From Streptomyces noursei ATCC 11455 (GTDB taxonomy: Bacteria; Actinomycetota; Actinomycetes; Streptomycetales; Streptomycetaceae), in the NCBI RefSeq assembly GCF_001704275.1, contig NZ_CP011533.1:4340001-4404000 (forward strand): a stretch of 64,000 nucleotides of DNA. Reading direction: 5' to 3'. Positions 9,212 through 18,016 of the stretch are shown one piece after another. Under the pieces are notes generated by a model. That model saw nothing but the letters and a program-made list of their open reading frames with translations, made no database searches and was not told the DNA's origin. The translations under genes were made by a program, and so were the position numbers. Within the stretch, counting starts at the first letter, position 1, and the number at the start of each line of letters is the position of its first letter.

Positions 9212-10405
9212 TCAGGAGATGGCGCTGCGCAGTTCGGCGAGATCGAGCTGCTCGGTCTCGTCGTGCGCGGTCAGGTCGATGACCTCGCCGGCGCCGTGCG
9301 TGGTCTCCCCGTCGACGACCGTCTTGCCGGGTGCCTCCTCGCCGGACGCCTCGCCGTCGGCCGCGGTGTCGTGTTCCGCGGCCGCCGGCTCCGTGGCGTC
9401 GGACTCCGTGGCGTCAGGCTCCGTGTGCGCCGCGGTGGTGGTCCCACCGGCGGCCTGCGGAAGCGCCGCACGCGCCTGAGCCCGCGCCGACTGCTCGGCG
9501 ACCGCCTCGTCGCCGACGACGTCCGCCAGGTCCTCCTCCAGCGGCGCGGTCAACTGCTGGCGCGGCACGGTGGTGTTGCCGAAGAAGTCGAAGCCGCCCA
9601 GCGTGCGGGGCACGGGCGGGCGGGTCGGGGCGATGGCGGCGGCGGCCGGCACCGGGCGGAGCGCCGGTCCGCCCACCCCCTGCGCGGCCGCCGCCCCGGT
9701 CTTCCCCTGGTCGGTCGCCTCGGGCTTCCCCTCGGCGCTGCCGCCGTCCTGGCCGGCGTGCTCTGCGGCGGCGCGCTGCCGGGCGGCGTTGCGGGCCAGC
9801 TCGCGCAGCGCCCGGTCCGCCTCCGCGAACGTGGCGGCCGGACGGGCCGAGGCCGCGCCGTCCGCGTCCCGGGCGGCCGGCACCGGGCGACCGCCGCCGG
9901 TCGCCGGCTCGCGCCGGGCCGGGACGAGTTCGCCGCCGGAGGACGGCTGCCCGGCCTCGATGGCGAGCAGTCGGCGGCCCTCCAGGGCGCTGGCCCGCTC
10001 GGTCTCGGCGGTGGCGTAGCGGCGCAGCAGCGCGGCGTGCTCGCTGCGCAACCGGGCGAGTTCGGCGCGCTTGGCGCGGAGCTTGGCGTCCAGGCCGGCG
10101 CGGATCTCGCGCGCCTCCTCGACGTCCGTCTCCAGCTCCGCGACCCGCTCCTCGGTGCGCCACTCGTCGCGCGCCCGGGCGCGCGTCAGCTCGGCGACCC
10201 GCTTACCGGCCTTGCGGTCCCATGAGCGCAGCAGGACCGCACCGGTGACCGCGGCGGCCGCGGCACCGGCGGCGAGCACCCGTTGCACGAGGTCGTCGCC
10301 GACGAACCAGGCGCCCGTGGCGCAGGCAATTGACGCACCGGCGACCGTCGACGGAGGAAGCAGCCGGTGGAGGGGTGGGGAATGGCGGTGGCGTCCTCGT
10401 GGCAT
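9212..10405 (-). CDS. Hypothetical membrane-anchored coiled-coil protein
   Basis: 397 residues, not recognised beyond actinobacterial hypothetical. Two hydrophobic segments lie near the N-terminus (about residues 19-33 and 39-60). A long charged coiled coil follows (about 65-150, starting WDRKAGKRVAELTRARARDEW and running through AELETDVEEAREIRAGLD). The C-terminal half is low-complexity Ala/Pro/Glu-rich, likely disordered. The layout suggests a membrane-tethered scaffold with the coil in the cytoplasm, which is inference only. It is convergent with nuoD and lies just downstream of the osmoprotectant transporter genes, 64 bp from the binding-protein stop. Confidence 0.75.
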   Translation of the reverse strand: MPRGRHRHSPPLHRLLPPSTVAGASIACATGAWFVGDDLVQRVLAAGAAAAAVTGAVLLRSWDRKAGKRVAELTRARARDEWRTEERVAELETDVEEAREIRAGLDAKLRAKRAELARLRSEHAALLRRYATAETERASALEGRRLLAIEAGQPSSGGELVPARREPATGGGRPVPAARDADGAASARPAATFAEADRALRELARNAARQRAAAEHAGQDGGSAEGKPEATDQGKTGAAAAQGVGGPALRPVPAAAAIAPTRPPVPRTLGGFDFFGNTTVPRQQLTAPLEEDLADVVGDEAVAEQSARAQARAALPQAAGGTTTAAHTEPDATESDATEPAAAEHDTAADGEASGEEAPGKTVVDGETTHGAGEVIDLTAHDETEQLDLAELRSAIS

Positions 10406-10469
10406 GGCCAGAAACTTACCGTGCGTTCGAGACCTATGGGGCCTCGCCTACGGATCCGTTCCCCGCTGG

Positions 10470-11444
10470 TTACTTCTTGACCAACCCCTTGGACTCCAAA
10501 TATGCCTGCGCGACATCGGCGGGCTTCAAACGCTCGGCGTCGACCTTGCGGTTCAAGTTGATCAAGTCCTCGGTGGTGAGCACGTTCGTGATCTTGTTGA
10601 GGGCGGTCTCGATCTCCTTGTCACCGGCGCTCTTGGCATTCAGCACCGGCAGGACATTGTCGGCGTTCTGCAGCTTCTTGTCGTCCTGGAGAAGCACCAG
10701 ACCGAAGTTGTCGAGAGTGGCGTCCGTGGTCGTGGTGAGCACGAGCTGATCGGTGCCGTCCTTGACGGCCTGCTTGGCCTGGGGGGTCCCCACGCCCTTG
10801 GGGTCGATGCCCTCGACGGTGATGCCGTAGGTCTTCTCCAGGCCGGGCTTGCAGAAGACCCGGGTCTCGCACTCCTCCCCCGCGGCGAGTTTGATCTTCT
10901 GCTGGGAACGGCCCAGGTCGGAGAGCGTCTTGAGCGTGTGCTGGGCGGCGAATTCCTTGGTCACCGCGAACGCGTTCTGGTCGGTGGCCGCGCCCGCCGG
11001 CAGCACCTTCAGTCCGCGCGGCTCGGCCAGCTTCTTCAGCTCCGCCACCGTCGTGCCGATGTCGCTGGACGCCACCGGCTTCGCCTTGGCGCCGTTCTTC
11101 TTCGCGTTGAGGAATTCCGCAAGCGTGGAGGCATATTCCGGAACGACATCGATCTGGCCCTTCTCAAGGGCCGGTTCATACAGCTCACGATTGGTCAGCG
11201 TCTGAACCCGCGGGCGGTAACCGGCATCGGCGAGGACCCGCGAATAGATCTCGGCGAGCACCTTCGACTCGGTGAAACCCGCCGAGCCGATGACGATCTC
11301 GCCCTTCCCGCCGCCCTTGCCCTGGCCGCCCTTCTCCTCCAGGCTCTGCCCGCCGCACGCGGCCAGCCCGGCCGCCAGCGCCACCACCGTCCCCGCGGCG
11401 AGCGCGGTACGCGCCGTGCGGGTCGTGCGTGCTGTGCTGCTCAT
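10470..11444 (-). CDS. Osmoprotectant (betaine/choline-type) ABC transporter binding lipoprotein
   Basis: A 324-residue OpuAC/OsmF-family lipoprotein. The N-terminal signal ends in a lipobox (GLAAC, C30), followed by a Gly/Lys linker. The mature domain begins IVIGSAGFTESKVLAEIYSRVL, a hallmark of glycine-betaine/choline/carnitine-binding OpuCC-type proteins, and later has TLTNRELYEPALEKGQIDVVPEYASTL split over adjacent strands. It binds a quaternary amine and hands it to the two permeases encoded upstream; the spacing to the nearer permease is only 24 bp, so one transcript is likely. The exact ligand cannot be read from sequence. Confidence 0.9.
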   Translation of the reverse strand: MSSTARTTRTARTALAAGTVVALAAGLAACGGQSLEEKGGQGKGGGKGEIVIGSAGFTESKVLAEIYSRVLADAGYRPRVQTLTNRELYEPALEKGQIDVVPEYASTLAEFLNAKKNGAKAKPVASSDIGTTVAELKKLAEPRGLKVLPAGAATDQNAFAVTKEFAAQHTLKTLSDLGRSQQKIKLAAGEECETRVFCKPGLEKTYGITVEGIDPKGVGTPQAKQAVKDGTDQLVLTTTTDATLDNFGLVLLQDDKKLQNADNVLPVLNAKSAGDKEIETALNKITNVLTTEDLINLNRKVDAERLKPADVAQAYLESKGLVKK

Positions 11445-11468
11445 GGAATTCCACTCCGTCCGTTCGGA

Positions 11469-12233
11469 TCAGGTCGGTTGACCGGTTGAGACGTCTCGGG
11501 TCGGGGCCGCGGCGGGCGGGAGTTCCTCGACCGGGCCCCGGCCCCTCTTGCGCTGCCCGCGCCGCCGTCCGCGCATCGGGTCGCAGGCCCGGTCCAGCAG
11601 CACCAGCGCCCCCTCCACCACCAGGGCCAGCAGCGCCACCAGCACCGCACCGGCGACCACCTGCGCGGTGTCGTAGTTGCCGAAGCCGGCGGTGATGATC
11701 CGGCCCAGGCCCCCTCCGCCGGCCAGCGCGGCCAGCGTCGCGGTGGCCACCACCTGGACCGCGGCCGAGCGCAGGCCCGTCATGATCAGCGGGTAGGCGA
11801 GGGGTATCTCCACCCGCCGCAGCAGCTGCGGACCCGACATGCCCATCCCGCGCGCCGCCTCGACCACGTCGCGGTCCGCCTCGCGGATGCCCAGATAGAC
11901 GTTGGTCAGCAGCGGCGGCACCGCGAACAGCACCAGCGCGATGATCGTCGGCCAGTCGCCGTGCTTCCCCAACGGGCTCAGCGTCAGCAGCACCAGCACC
12001 GCGAAGGTCGGCACCGCGCGCCCCACGTTGGAGACGTTGACCGCCAGCGTCCCGCCCTTGCCGATGTGCCCGAGCCACAGCGCCAGCGGCAGTGCGATCA
12101 GACAGGACAGCAGCAGGCACAGCCCGCTCAGCCAGAGGTGCTCGCCGAGGCGGTGCCACACGCCCTTCTCACCGGCCCAGTTGGCGGCCGTGCCCAGCCA
12201 CTGCCAGGCCCCCGTGATCGCGTCCACGCTCAC
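11469..12233 (-). CDS. Osmoprotectant ABC transporter permease (second in operon)
   Basis: A 254-residue BPD_transp_1 permease with about five to six membrane helices. The EAA loop contacting the ATPase is visible as VVEAARGMGMSGPQLLRRVEIPLAYPLIMTGLR. The GTG start at 12233 overlaps the upstream permease stop by 4 bp (GTGA), indicating translational coupling. The C-terminal ~35 residues are basic and Pro-rich. Together with the other permease it should form the heterodimeric channel of an OpuC/ProW-like importer. Confidence 0.9.
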   Translation of the reverse strand: MSVDAITGAWQWLGTAANWAGEKGVWHRLGEHLWLSGLCLLLSCLIALPLALWLGHIGKGGTLAVNVSNVGRAVPTFAVLVLLTLSPLGKHGDWPTIIALVLFAVPPLLTNVYLGIREADRDVVEAARGMGMSGPQLLRRVEIPLAYPLIMTGLRSAAVQVVATATLAALAGGGGLGRIITAGFGNYDTAQVVAGAVLVALLALVVEGALVLLDRACDPMRGRRRGQRKRGRGPVEELPPAAAPTRDVSTGQPT

Positions 12234-13006
12234 CCCACCGCCTTCGCCACGGCCGCCCCGCGGCGCACCCGGCGGCCTCCGGAGCGGGGCCGCGTCCACG
12301 GCGTCAGCAGCCGCTGCAGCCCGAGCAGGAGCAGATCCGCCACCAGCGCCAGCAGCACGCACAGCACCGACGCGGTCAGCACCTCCGCCTTGAAGAAGCC
12401 CTCCATGCCGCTGGCTATGAGATTGCCCAGCCCGCCGTAGCCGACGACCGAGCCGATCGTCGTCATCGCCACCGTCGAGACCGTGGCGATCCGCACACCG
12501 GCCACCAACGCGGGCAGCGCGAGGGGGAGTTCCACCTCGAACAGCAGCCGGGCGGACCCGTACCCCATCCCGCGGGCGGCCTCCCGCACCTCGGCGGGCA
12601 CCCCGTCCAGCCCCGCGAGGATGTTGCGCACCAGGATCGTCAGCGAATACAGCACCAGGCCCGTGACGACGACCGACGGCGACACCCCGAAGACCGGCGT
12701 CAGCAGCGCGAACATCGCCAGCGACGGCACGGTGTACAACACCGTCGTCAGCCCCAGGACCGGACCCGCGACGCCCCGCCGGTGCCGCGCCAGCAGCGCC
12801 AGCGGAAAGGCGACCAGCAGCCCGAGGAGCACCGACACCACCGTGATGCCGACGTGCTGGAGCGTGGCGTCCAACAACTCCTGGCTCCGGGTGCGGAGGT
12901 ACTCCCCGCATATCCAGTCGTTCCGCTCCAGGCAGCCGGGCCCGCCGCCCTGCGCCATGAACCGACTGCCCGTCAGAACTTCCGTCGCGCGCACCGGTGC
13001 CTCCAC
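12230..13006 (-). CDS. Osmoprotectant ABC transporter permease (first in operon)
   Basis: About 258 residues with a binding-protein-dependent transport permease domain. The EAA loop is AEVREAARGMGYGSARLLFEVELPLALPALVAG, close to that of the partner permease. An unusual hydrophilic N-terminus of ~45 residues precedes the first helix. The start is judged from the GGGGGAG site: it is too close to GTG 13015 but about 9 nt from the in-frame GTG 13006. This is the first gene of the minus-strand unit permease-permease-binding protein; the ATPase is encoded divergently at 13167. Confidence 0.88.
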   Translation of the reverse strand: MEAPVRATEVLTGSRFMAQGGGPGCLERNDWICGEYLRTRSQELLDATLQHVGITVVSVLLGLLVAFPLALLARHRRGVAGPVLGLTTVLYTVPSLAMFALLTPVFGVSPSVVVTGLVLYSLTILVRNILAGLDGVPAEVREAARGMGYGSARLLFEVELPLALPALVAGVRIATVSTVAMTTIGSVVGYGGLGNLIASGMEGFFKAEVLTASVLCVLLALVADLLLLGLQRLLTPWTRPRSGGRRVRRGAAVAKAVG

Positions 13007-13166
13007 CGCCGTCACCTCCCCCGCTCGCCGATACCGTGGTGACTGTCTGCGACCCTAACCCCCACCACTGACAATCGCCTCGGCCCACCCTCCACTCGCA
13101 ACATCGCGTTCATGCCACCCACGCACGACGCGTACACAATGGGGCCCGTCCACACAGGGGGAATTC

Positions 13167-14336
13167 ATGATCCGCTTCGAGCACGTCACCAAGCGCTACG
13201 CCGACGGCACCACGGCCGTCGACGACCTCTCCTTCGAGGTCGCCAAGGGTGAACTCATCACCCTCGTAGGCCCCTCGGGCTGTGGCAAGACGACCACGAT
13301 GAAGATGGTGAACCGGCTCATCGAACCCACCGACGGCCGGATCCTCCTCGACGGCGAGGACATCGCCGACGCCGACCCGGTCGAACTCCGCCGCCACATC
13401 GGCTACGTCATCCAGCAGGTCGGGCTCTTCCCCCACAAGACCGTCCTGGACAACACCGCCACCGTCCCCCACCTCCTCGGCCGGCCGCGCAAAGCGGCCC
13501 GGGCCCGCGCCGCCGAACTCCTGGACCTGGTCGGCCTGGACCCGTCCGTCTACGGCGACCGCTACCCCGACCAGCTCTCCGGCGGCCAGCGGCAGCGCGT
13601 GGGCGTGGCCCGCGCGCTCGCCGCCGACCCACCCGTGCTGCTGATGGACGAGCCCTTCGGCGCGGTCGACCCGGTCGTCCGCGAGCACCTCCAGAACGAG
13701 TTCCTGCGGCTCCAGTCCACGCTCCACAAGACGGTGCTCTTCGTCACCCACGACATCGAGGAGGCGGTCCGGCTCGGCGACCGCATCGCCGTCTACGGCG
13801 CCGGACGGATCGAGCAGCTGGACACCCCGGCGACGGTCCTGGGCGCCCCGGCGACCCCGTACACCGCCGAGTTCGTGGGCGCCGACCGGGGTCTGAAGCG
13901 GCTCGCGGTCACCCCCGTCGAGGCCGCCGACCTCGACGAGCCGCCGGTGGTCCGCCTGGACGACCCGGCCTCCCGGGCCGCCGACGCGCTCTCCGCCGCC
14001 GACGCCCCCTGGGCCGTCGTCCTGGACACCGACGGATCGCCCTACGGCTGGGTGGCGGCCGACGCGCTCACCGGCCCCGCCGCGGACCGCACCGCCGGCG
14101 TCCGCGATCTGGCCCGCCCGATGACCGCCGCGGTGCCGCTCGGCACCCCGCTCCGGCAGGCGCTGAGCACGCTGCTCCAGCACGACGCGGGCTGGCTCGC
14201 GGTCCTCGACGGCGACCGCTACCGGGGCGTCCTCACGCCCGGCGCCCTGCACGGCGCACTGCGCCGCGCCACCACCGCGGACGCCGCCGACCTCCCGCGC
14301 GACGAGGTCGGCCTGGACACCGTCCCGCGGGCCTGA
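13167..14336 (+). CDS. Osmoprotectant ABC transporter ATP-binding protein with CBS domains
   Basis: A 389-residue ATPase of the ProV/OpuCA type. Walker A GPSGCGKTT (about 33-41), Q-loop VIQQVGLFPHKT, signature LSGGQRQRVGVARAL, Walker B VLLMDEPFGAVDP and the H-loop VTHD are complete. The C-terminal region (~250-375) holds a CBS pair, with DLARPMTAAVPLGTPLRQALSTLL and GWLAVLDGDRYRGVLT; in OpuA-type importers CBS domains sense ionic strength or c-di-AMP. It is transcribed away from its permease and binding-protein genes across a ~160-bp shared promoter region, an unusual split. Confidence 0.92.
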   Translation: MIRFEHVTKRYADGTTAVDDLSFEVAKGELITLVGPSGCGKTTTMKMVNRLIEPTDGRILLDGEDIADADPVELRRHIGYVIQQVGLFPHKTVLDNTATVPHLLGRPRKAARARAAELLDLVGLDPSVYGDRYPDQLSGGQRQRVGVARALAADPPVLLMDEPFGAVDPVVREHLQNEFLRLQSTLHKTVLFVTHDIEEAVRLGDRIAVYGAGRIEQLDTPATVLGAPATPYTAEFVGADRGLKRLAVTPVEAADLDEPPVVRLDDPASRAADALSAADAPWAVVLDTDGSPYGWVAADALTGPAADRTAGVRDLARPMTAAVPLGTPLRQALSTLLQHDAGWLAVLDGDRYRGVLTPGALHGALRRATTADAADLPRDEVGLDTVPRA

Positions 14337-14342
14337 AGCGCA

Positions 14343-14385
14343 CGGGGGCCCCGGTCGGACCGCGTCGGTCCGGCCGGGGCTCCCG
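14343..14385. terminator. Strong bidirectional hairpin terminator
   Basis: A near-perfect stem of about 18 bp pairs 14343-14361 with 14367-14385 around a 5-nt loop, with one T.G wobble near each end of the central block. It sits exactly between the convergent stops of the ABC ATPase (14336) and the DUF3180 gene (14403). Confidence 0.8.
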
Positions 14386-14402
14386 TCACGTCGGCGTCGC
14401 GG

Positions 14403-14891
14403 TCAGGCCCGCGTCGCGCCGGGGCCGTCGTCGCCGTCCTCGCCCTCGGGCAGCTTGCAGACCCGTTCCAAGAAGATCGCCGCGGCGATCACGCCGGCCC
14501 CGGCGACCACCGAGAGCCCGGCGTACACCGCCTGGCTGCTGCGCGCGTCGTCCACCCCCGACGTCAACAGGAAGGCCCCGACGCCGCCGTACAAACCGGC
14601 GACCAGCGACGCCACCAGGGCGCTCGCCTGGCCGAAGACCACCGCCCGGGCGGCCACCAGCGGTTCGACGCCCTTCGCCCCGGGCCGCCGCTCGCGCTGC
14701 GCCCGCAGCCGGGACCGCAGCGAGAAGGCCGTGCCCGCCAGCACCGCGGCGATCAGCGCCAACACGATCGGCGCCGCCACCGGCACGCTGGGAAGGGTCC
14801 CGAACGAGTCCCACAACCGGGCGCCCGCCCAGGCCAGGATCCCCACCACCAGGAACAGCCCGACCAGGACCTTGATCCGTAGCTGCTTCAC
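14403..14891 (-). CDS. DUF3180 family membrane protein
   Basis: 162 residues with about four membrane helices: VLVGLFLVVGILAWAGARLW at the N-terminus, VPVAAPIVLALIAAVLAGTAF, a third within ASALVASLVAGLYGGVGAFLL and a fourth in GLSVVAGAGVIAAAIFL. This is the size and layout of DUF3180 proteins found beside folK in Streptomyces. GTG 14891 is chosen because GAGGGG lies about 12 nt upstream and the protein then begins directly before the first helix. It lies about 210 bp downstream of folK on the same strand. The function is unknown. Confidence 0.85.
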   Translation of the reverse strand: MKQLRIKVLVGLFLVVGILAWAGARLWDSFGTLPSVPVAAPIVLALIAAVLAGTAFSLRSRLRAQRERRPGAKGVEPLVAARAVVFGQASALVASLVAGLYGGVGAFLLTSGVDDARSSQAVYAGLSVVAGAGVIAAAIFLERVCKLPEGEDGDDGPGATRA

Positions 14892-15103
14892 CGCGCGATC
14901 GCCCCTCGCACCGTCCCGGTCATCCCTGCCGCGATGACCGAGTCCGCTCTCATGGCCGCACCCACCGGTGCGGCCGCCGTATCCGTCCGGCCGCCTGCGT
15001 ACGCGCGAGCGCGCCACCGCCGACGTCCATACGCCAGTACATCAGCGCACCCGGCGTCCCGAACGCATCGCCACCGTACGCGACCGGCCCGCAACCCTAA
15101 CGA

Positions 15104-15751
15104 CTACTCGGGCAGCCGCAGTTCCAGGTCCGCCCGGAGGTTCACACCCTCGGCGCCGACCCCCGACAGCAGGGCGGCCACCGCGCCGCGCCCCGGAACC
15201 TCCGCCTCCGGGTCGATGTCGTACCACGGCACCAGGACGAAAGCCCGCTCGTGGGCGCGCGGGTGCGGCAGCGTCAGCCGCGGGTCGTCGGAGACCACGT
15301 CCTGGTAGGCGAGGATGTCCACGTCGATGGTGCGCGGGCCCCAGCGCTCGTCCCGCACCCGCTCGAAGGCTTCCTCGATGGCGTGCCCGCGCTCCAGCAG
15401 GGACTCCGGCGGCAGCGTCGTCTTGATCAGCACCACGGCGTTGAAATACGAGGGCTGCGAGTCGGGGGCGACACCCCACGGCTCGGTCTCGTACACCGGG
15501 GAGACCGCCTTGACCCGGACACCGGGGGTGTCCTCCAGCGCGTCGACGGCGCCCTGGAGGGTCTCCAGGCGGTTGCCGAGGTTGCTCCCCAGCGAGATCA
15601 CCGCGCGCTTGGGGTTGGAGAGCGTGACGTCCGCCGCGTCCACCTGCTCCACCACGGAAGCGGGGACCGGCTGGACGGTCGGGTCGTTGACGGGGTTGAC
15701 GTGGGAGGAGCGGGAGGGGGTGGCGGGGGCCGGCTGCTGGGTGGTTTTCAT
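15104..15751 (-). CDS. folK: 2-amino-4-hydroxy-6-hydroxymethyldihydropteridine diphosphokinase
   Basis: This enzyme transfers pyrophosphate from ATP to hydroxymethyl-dihydropterin in folate synthesis. Signatures: AVISLGSNLGNRLETLQGAVDAL near residue 50, the VYETEPWGVAPDSQPSYFNAVV block, and the PPK motif GPRTIDVDILAY with LPHPRAHERAFVL. At 215 residues it is longer than usual because of a ~45-residue Ser/Pro-rich N-terminal extension. The ATG overlaps the folB stop by 4 bp (ATGA), so the two are translationally coupled. Confidence 0.95.
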   Translation of the reverse strand: MKTTQQPAPATPSRSSHVNPVNDPTVQPVPASVVEQVDAADVTLSNPKRAVISLGSNLGNRLETLQGAVDALEDTPGVRVKAVSPVYETEPWGVAPDSQPSYFNAVVLIKTTLPPESLLERGHAIEEAFERVRDERWGPRTIDVDILAYQDVVSDDPRLTLPHPRAHERAFVLVPWYDIDPEAEVPGRGAVAALLSGVGAEGVNLRADLELRLPE

Positions 15752-16107
15752 ACTCGGCTCCGAGTGATGGTGATGGTCACGTCATCGAAGGGGACGGTGA
15801 TCGGTGCGTCCGGCTTGTGGACCACCACTTCCACCTCCTGCACCCCCTCGTGCTTCAGGCACTGGTCGGCGATGCGCTCCGCCAGGGTCTCGATGAGGTC
15901 GACGGGCTCGCCTTCGACGACGGCCACCACCTCCTCGGCGACGATGCCGTAGTGGACGGTCTTCGCGAGATCGTCGGAGGCCGCCGCCGGGCGGGTGTCC
16001 AGGCCGAGGACCAGGTCGACGATGAAGGTCTGGCCTTCCTCGCGCTCCCGGGGGAACACCCCGTGGTGGCCTCTGGCCTTCAGCCCACTCAGCGCGACAC
16101 GATCCAC
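15748..16107 (-). CDS. folB: Dihydroneopterin aldolase
   Basis: 119 residues, the usual FolB length. It converts dihydroneopterin to hydroxymethyl-dihydropterin and glycolaldehyde. The family pattern is complete: LSGLKARGHHGVFPREREEGQTFIVDL, then TVHYGIVAEEVVAVVEG, LIETLAERIADQCL and the C-terminal VVHKPDAPI. GTG 16107 is chosen because GGGAG is about 8 nt upstream; GTG 16116 is in frame but badly spaced. It is the first gene of a coupled folB-folK pair, separated from the folP unit by ~365 bp. Confidence 0.93.
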   Translation of the reverse strand: MDRVALSGLKARGHHGVFPREREEGQTFIVDLVLGLDTRPAAASDDLAKTVHYGIVAEEVVAVVEGEPVDLIETLAERIADQCLKHEGVQEVEVVVHKPDAPITVPFDDVTITITRSRV

Positions 16108-16472
16108 GCGAATCACTCCCACTGGTCCGGCGGCACCCTTGGCGCCATTTGTTCGTCGGATTCGGGCAGGCGCCAGAGTCGGCCGGCGACGCTGCCCCAT
16201 TCGAATCTACCTGCGAGCACCGACAGCGCTCGCCCATGGGGGCTATGGACAAGGCCCCGTTCCGCTGCTAGGCCGCGTCGCGCAGACAGCCTCGCAGAGC
16301 ACGGGAGATCGCCCGCGCGGCCTCTTACCCGCGCACACCCGCCCCACCCCTACCCATGCCGCGCTTGGCTCGAACGGGTGCGCCCCGCCCGGGCCGCTGA
16401 CGCCGGGCACGCCGGCGCACTCCCCCGGGACGGGCACGCTTGTGAAGCCACTCACATGTCCGCGGAGTGGGA
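16108..16472. other. 365-bp gap between the folP unit and folB-folK
   Basis: No convincing gene was seen on either strand. It lies between the stop of the NTF2-like gene (16473) and the folB start, all minus strand, so it should hold a terminator or promoter separating the two folate units. No clear hairpin with a T-tract or recognised operator was found. Confidence 0.5.
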
Positions 16473-16964
16473 CTACAACCGGCCGGCGGGTCCGCTCTCC
16501 TCGTCCTCGTCCGCGTCGTCGTCCCCTTCGTCGTCCTCGCGGTCCGCGAGCACCGGCGAGCCGTGGTGCGACCAGACCCGCCAGCCGTCCTCGGTCCGTT
16601 TGAAGACATTGGTCGCCACGACCAACTGGCCGATCAGCGGCCCCACCGAGCCGTCGTCCTCGGCGGGCCCCCCGCTGAGGATGTTCTCCGTACAGGTCAC
16701 CAGCGCGGTGTCGCCTATGACGTCGATCTCCACATCGGTCAGGAAGAACTGGATGTACTCGGTGTTCGCCATGATCAGCGCGTACGAGCGGAGCACCTCC
16801 CCGCGCCCGCGCAACACCGGCCACCCCGGGTGCACCACGCTCACCTGACCGTCCAACCACAACTCGGACAACGCCTCGTGGTCGCCGCGCTCGATGGTCT
16901 CGTACAGCGCGGTGTTCGCCTGCTCGACCAGCTCGATGTCCGTCCGTGGGCCCAAGCCGCTCAC
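16473..16964 (-). CDS. NTF2-like / SnoaL-like fold protein
   Basis: 163 residues with one NTF2-like domain: an N-terminal helix (IELVEQANTALYETIERGDHEALSELW), the strand block VSVVHPGWPVLRGRGEVLRSYA, and the C-terminal VATNVFKRTEDGWRVWSHHGSP. The last ~20 residues form a very acidic tail (REDDEGDDDADEDEE). This family sits next to folP in Streptomyces, but its job is not known; it may be a small-molecule-binding or enzymatic cone fold. The start overlaps the folP stop by 4 bp, so the two are coupled. Confidence 0.85.
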   Translation of the reverse strand: MSGLGPRTDIELVEQANTALYETIERGDHEALSELWLDGQVSVVHPGWPVLRGRGEVLRSYALIMANTEYIQFFLTDVEIDVIGDTALVTCTENILSGGPAEDDGSVGPLIGQLVVATNVFKRTEDGWRVWSHHGSPVLADREDDEGDDDADEDEESGPAGRL

Positions 16965-17884
16965 TTCGTCCCCGTCGTCGTCGCCGTACCGCTCACCCGG
17001 CCCGCACCGGACGCCCCGGCGCTCCCGGCCACCGCGCCCTCGACGGCGCGGGCCACCCGCACCGCGTCCGCGCTCGCCCTGACCTCATGCACCCGCACCG
17101 CCCAGGCCCCCTCTCGCGCCACGATCGCCGACACCGCCGCCGTCGCGGCGTCCCGCTCCCGGGCCGGCGGTGGAGCGGCACCCTCGCCGCCTGCCAGCAC
17201 CCTGCCCAGGAACCGTTTCCTCGAAGCGGCCACCAGCAGCGGTCGGCCAAGCGCCCGCAGCCGGTTCAGCTGGGCGACCAGCGCCAGGTCGTGCCCGGCC
17301 TCCTTGGCGAAGCCCAGCCCGGGATCGATGACGATCCGCTCCGGGTCCACCCCGCCGGCGACCGCGCGCTCCACGCTCGCCGCCAGCTCGTCGACCACCT
17401 CGCCGACGACGTCCGCGTAGACCGCCCGGTTGTTCATGTCGATCGACTGGCCCCGCCAGTGCATCACCACGAACGGGACGTGGTGGGCGGCGACCACCGG
17501 CACCATCGCCGGGTCGGCCAGCCCGCCGCTGACGTCGTTGACCAGCCACGCGCCGGCCTCCACGGCCTGCTCGGCCACCGCGGCGCGCATGGTGTCGACG
17601 GAGACCACGACGCCCGCCGAGGCCAGTTCCCGGACCACCGGGACGACCCGGCGCAGCTCCTCGGCCTCGTCCACCCGGGCCGCGCCGGGGCGCGTCGACT
17701 CGCCGCCGACGTCCACTATGTCGGCGCCCTGGGCCACCAGGTCCAGACCGTGTTTGACGGCGAGCTCGGTGTCGAACCACTCGCCGCCGTCGGAGAACGA
17801 ATCGGGCGTCACATTCACGACGCCCATCACCGCGCAGCGGTCCCAGTCCGGCAGTCCGGCCACCCGGCCGCGCAAGGTACTCAT
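16961..17884 (-). CDS. folP: Dihydropteroate synthase
   Basis: A 307-residue TIM-barrel enzyme joining hydroxymethyl-dihydropterin diphosphate to p-aminobenzoate; it is the sulfonamide target. Both signatures are clear: MGVVNVTPDSFSDGG (about residues 19-33) and DIVDVGGESTRPGA (~60-73). NDVSGG, the pterin-site DPGLGFAKE and SRKRFLG near the C-terminus are also present. It is about 30 residues longer than usual because of an Ala-rich tail. ATG 17884 has only a weak upstream site. It is the first gene of folP-NTF2. Confidence 0.95.
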   Translation of the reverse strand: MSTLRGRVAGLPDWDRCAVMGVVNVTPDSFSDGGEWFDTELAVKHGLDLVAQGADIVDVGGESTRPGAARVDEAEELRRVVPVVRELASAGVVVSVDTMRAAVAEQAVEAGAWLVNDVSGGLADPAMVPVVAAHHVPFVVMHWRGQSIDMNNRAVYADVVGEVVDELAASVERAVAGGVDPERIVIDPGLGFAKEAGHDLALVAQLNRLRALGRPLLVAASRKRFLGRVLAGGEGAAPPPARERDAATAAVSAIVAREGAWAVRVHEVRASADAVRVARAVEGAVAGSAGASGAGRVSGTATTTGTK

Positions 17885-18016
17885 GGCACCAGCGTAGGCC
17901 GTGTGCCGACCGGCCGGATTGCCCCCGCCGACCTGCGCGGCCGACGTCCGACGGGCCGCCCGCGCACCCCCTGCGGGGCGCCCGAACGGCCCGATCGTCG
18001 CGGTTGCGGACGCGGA

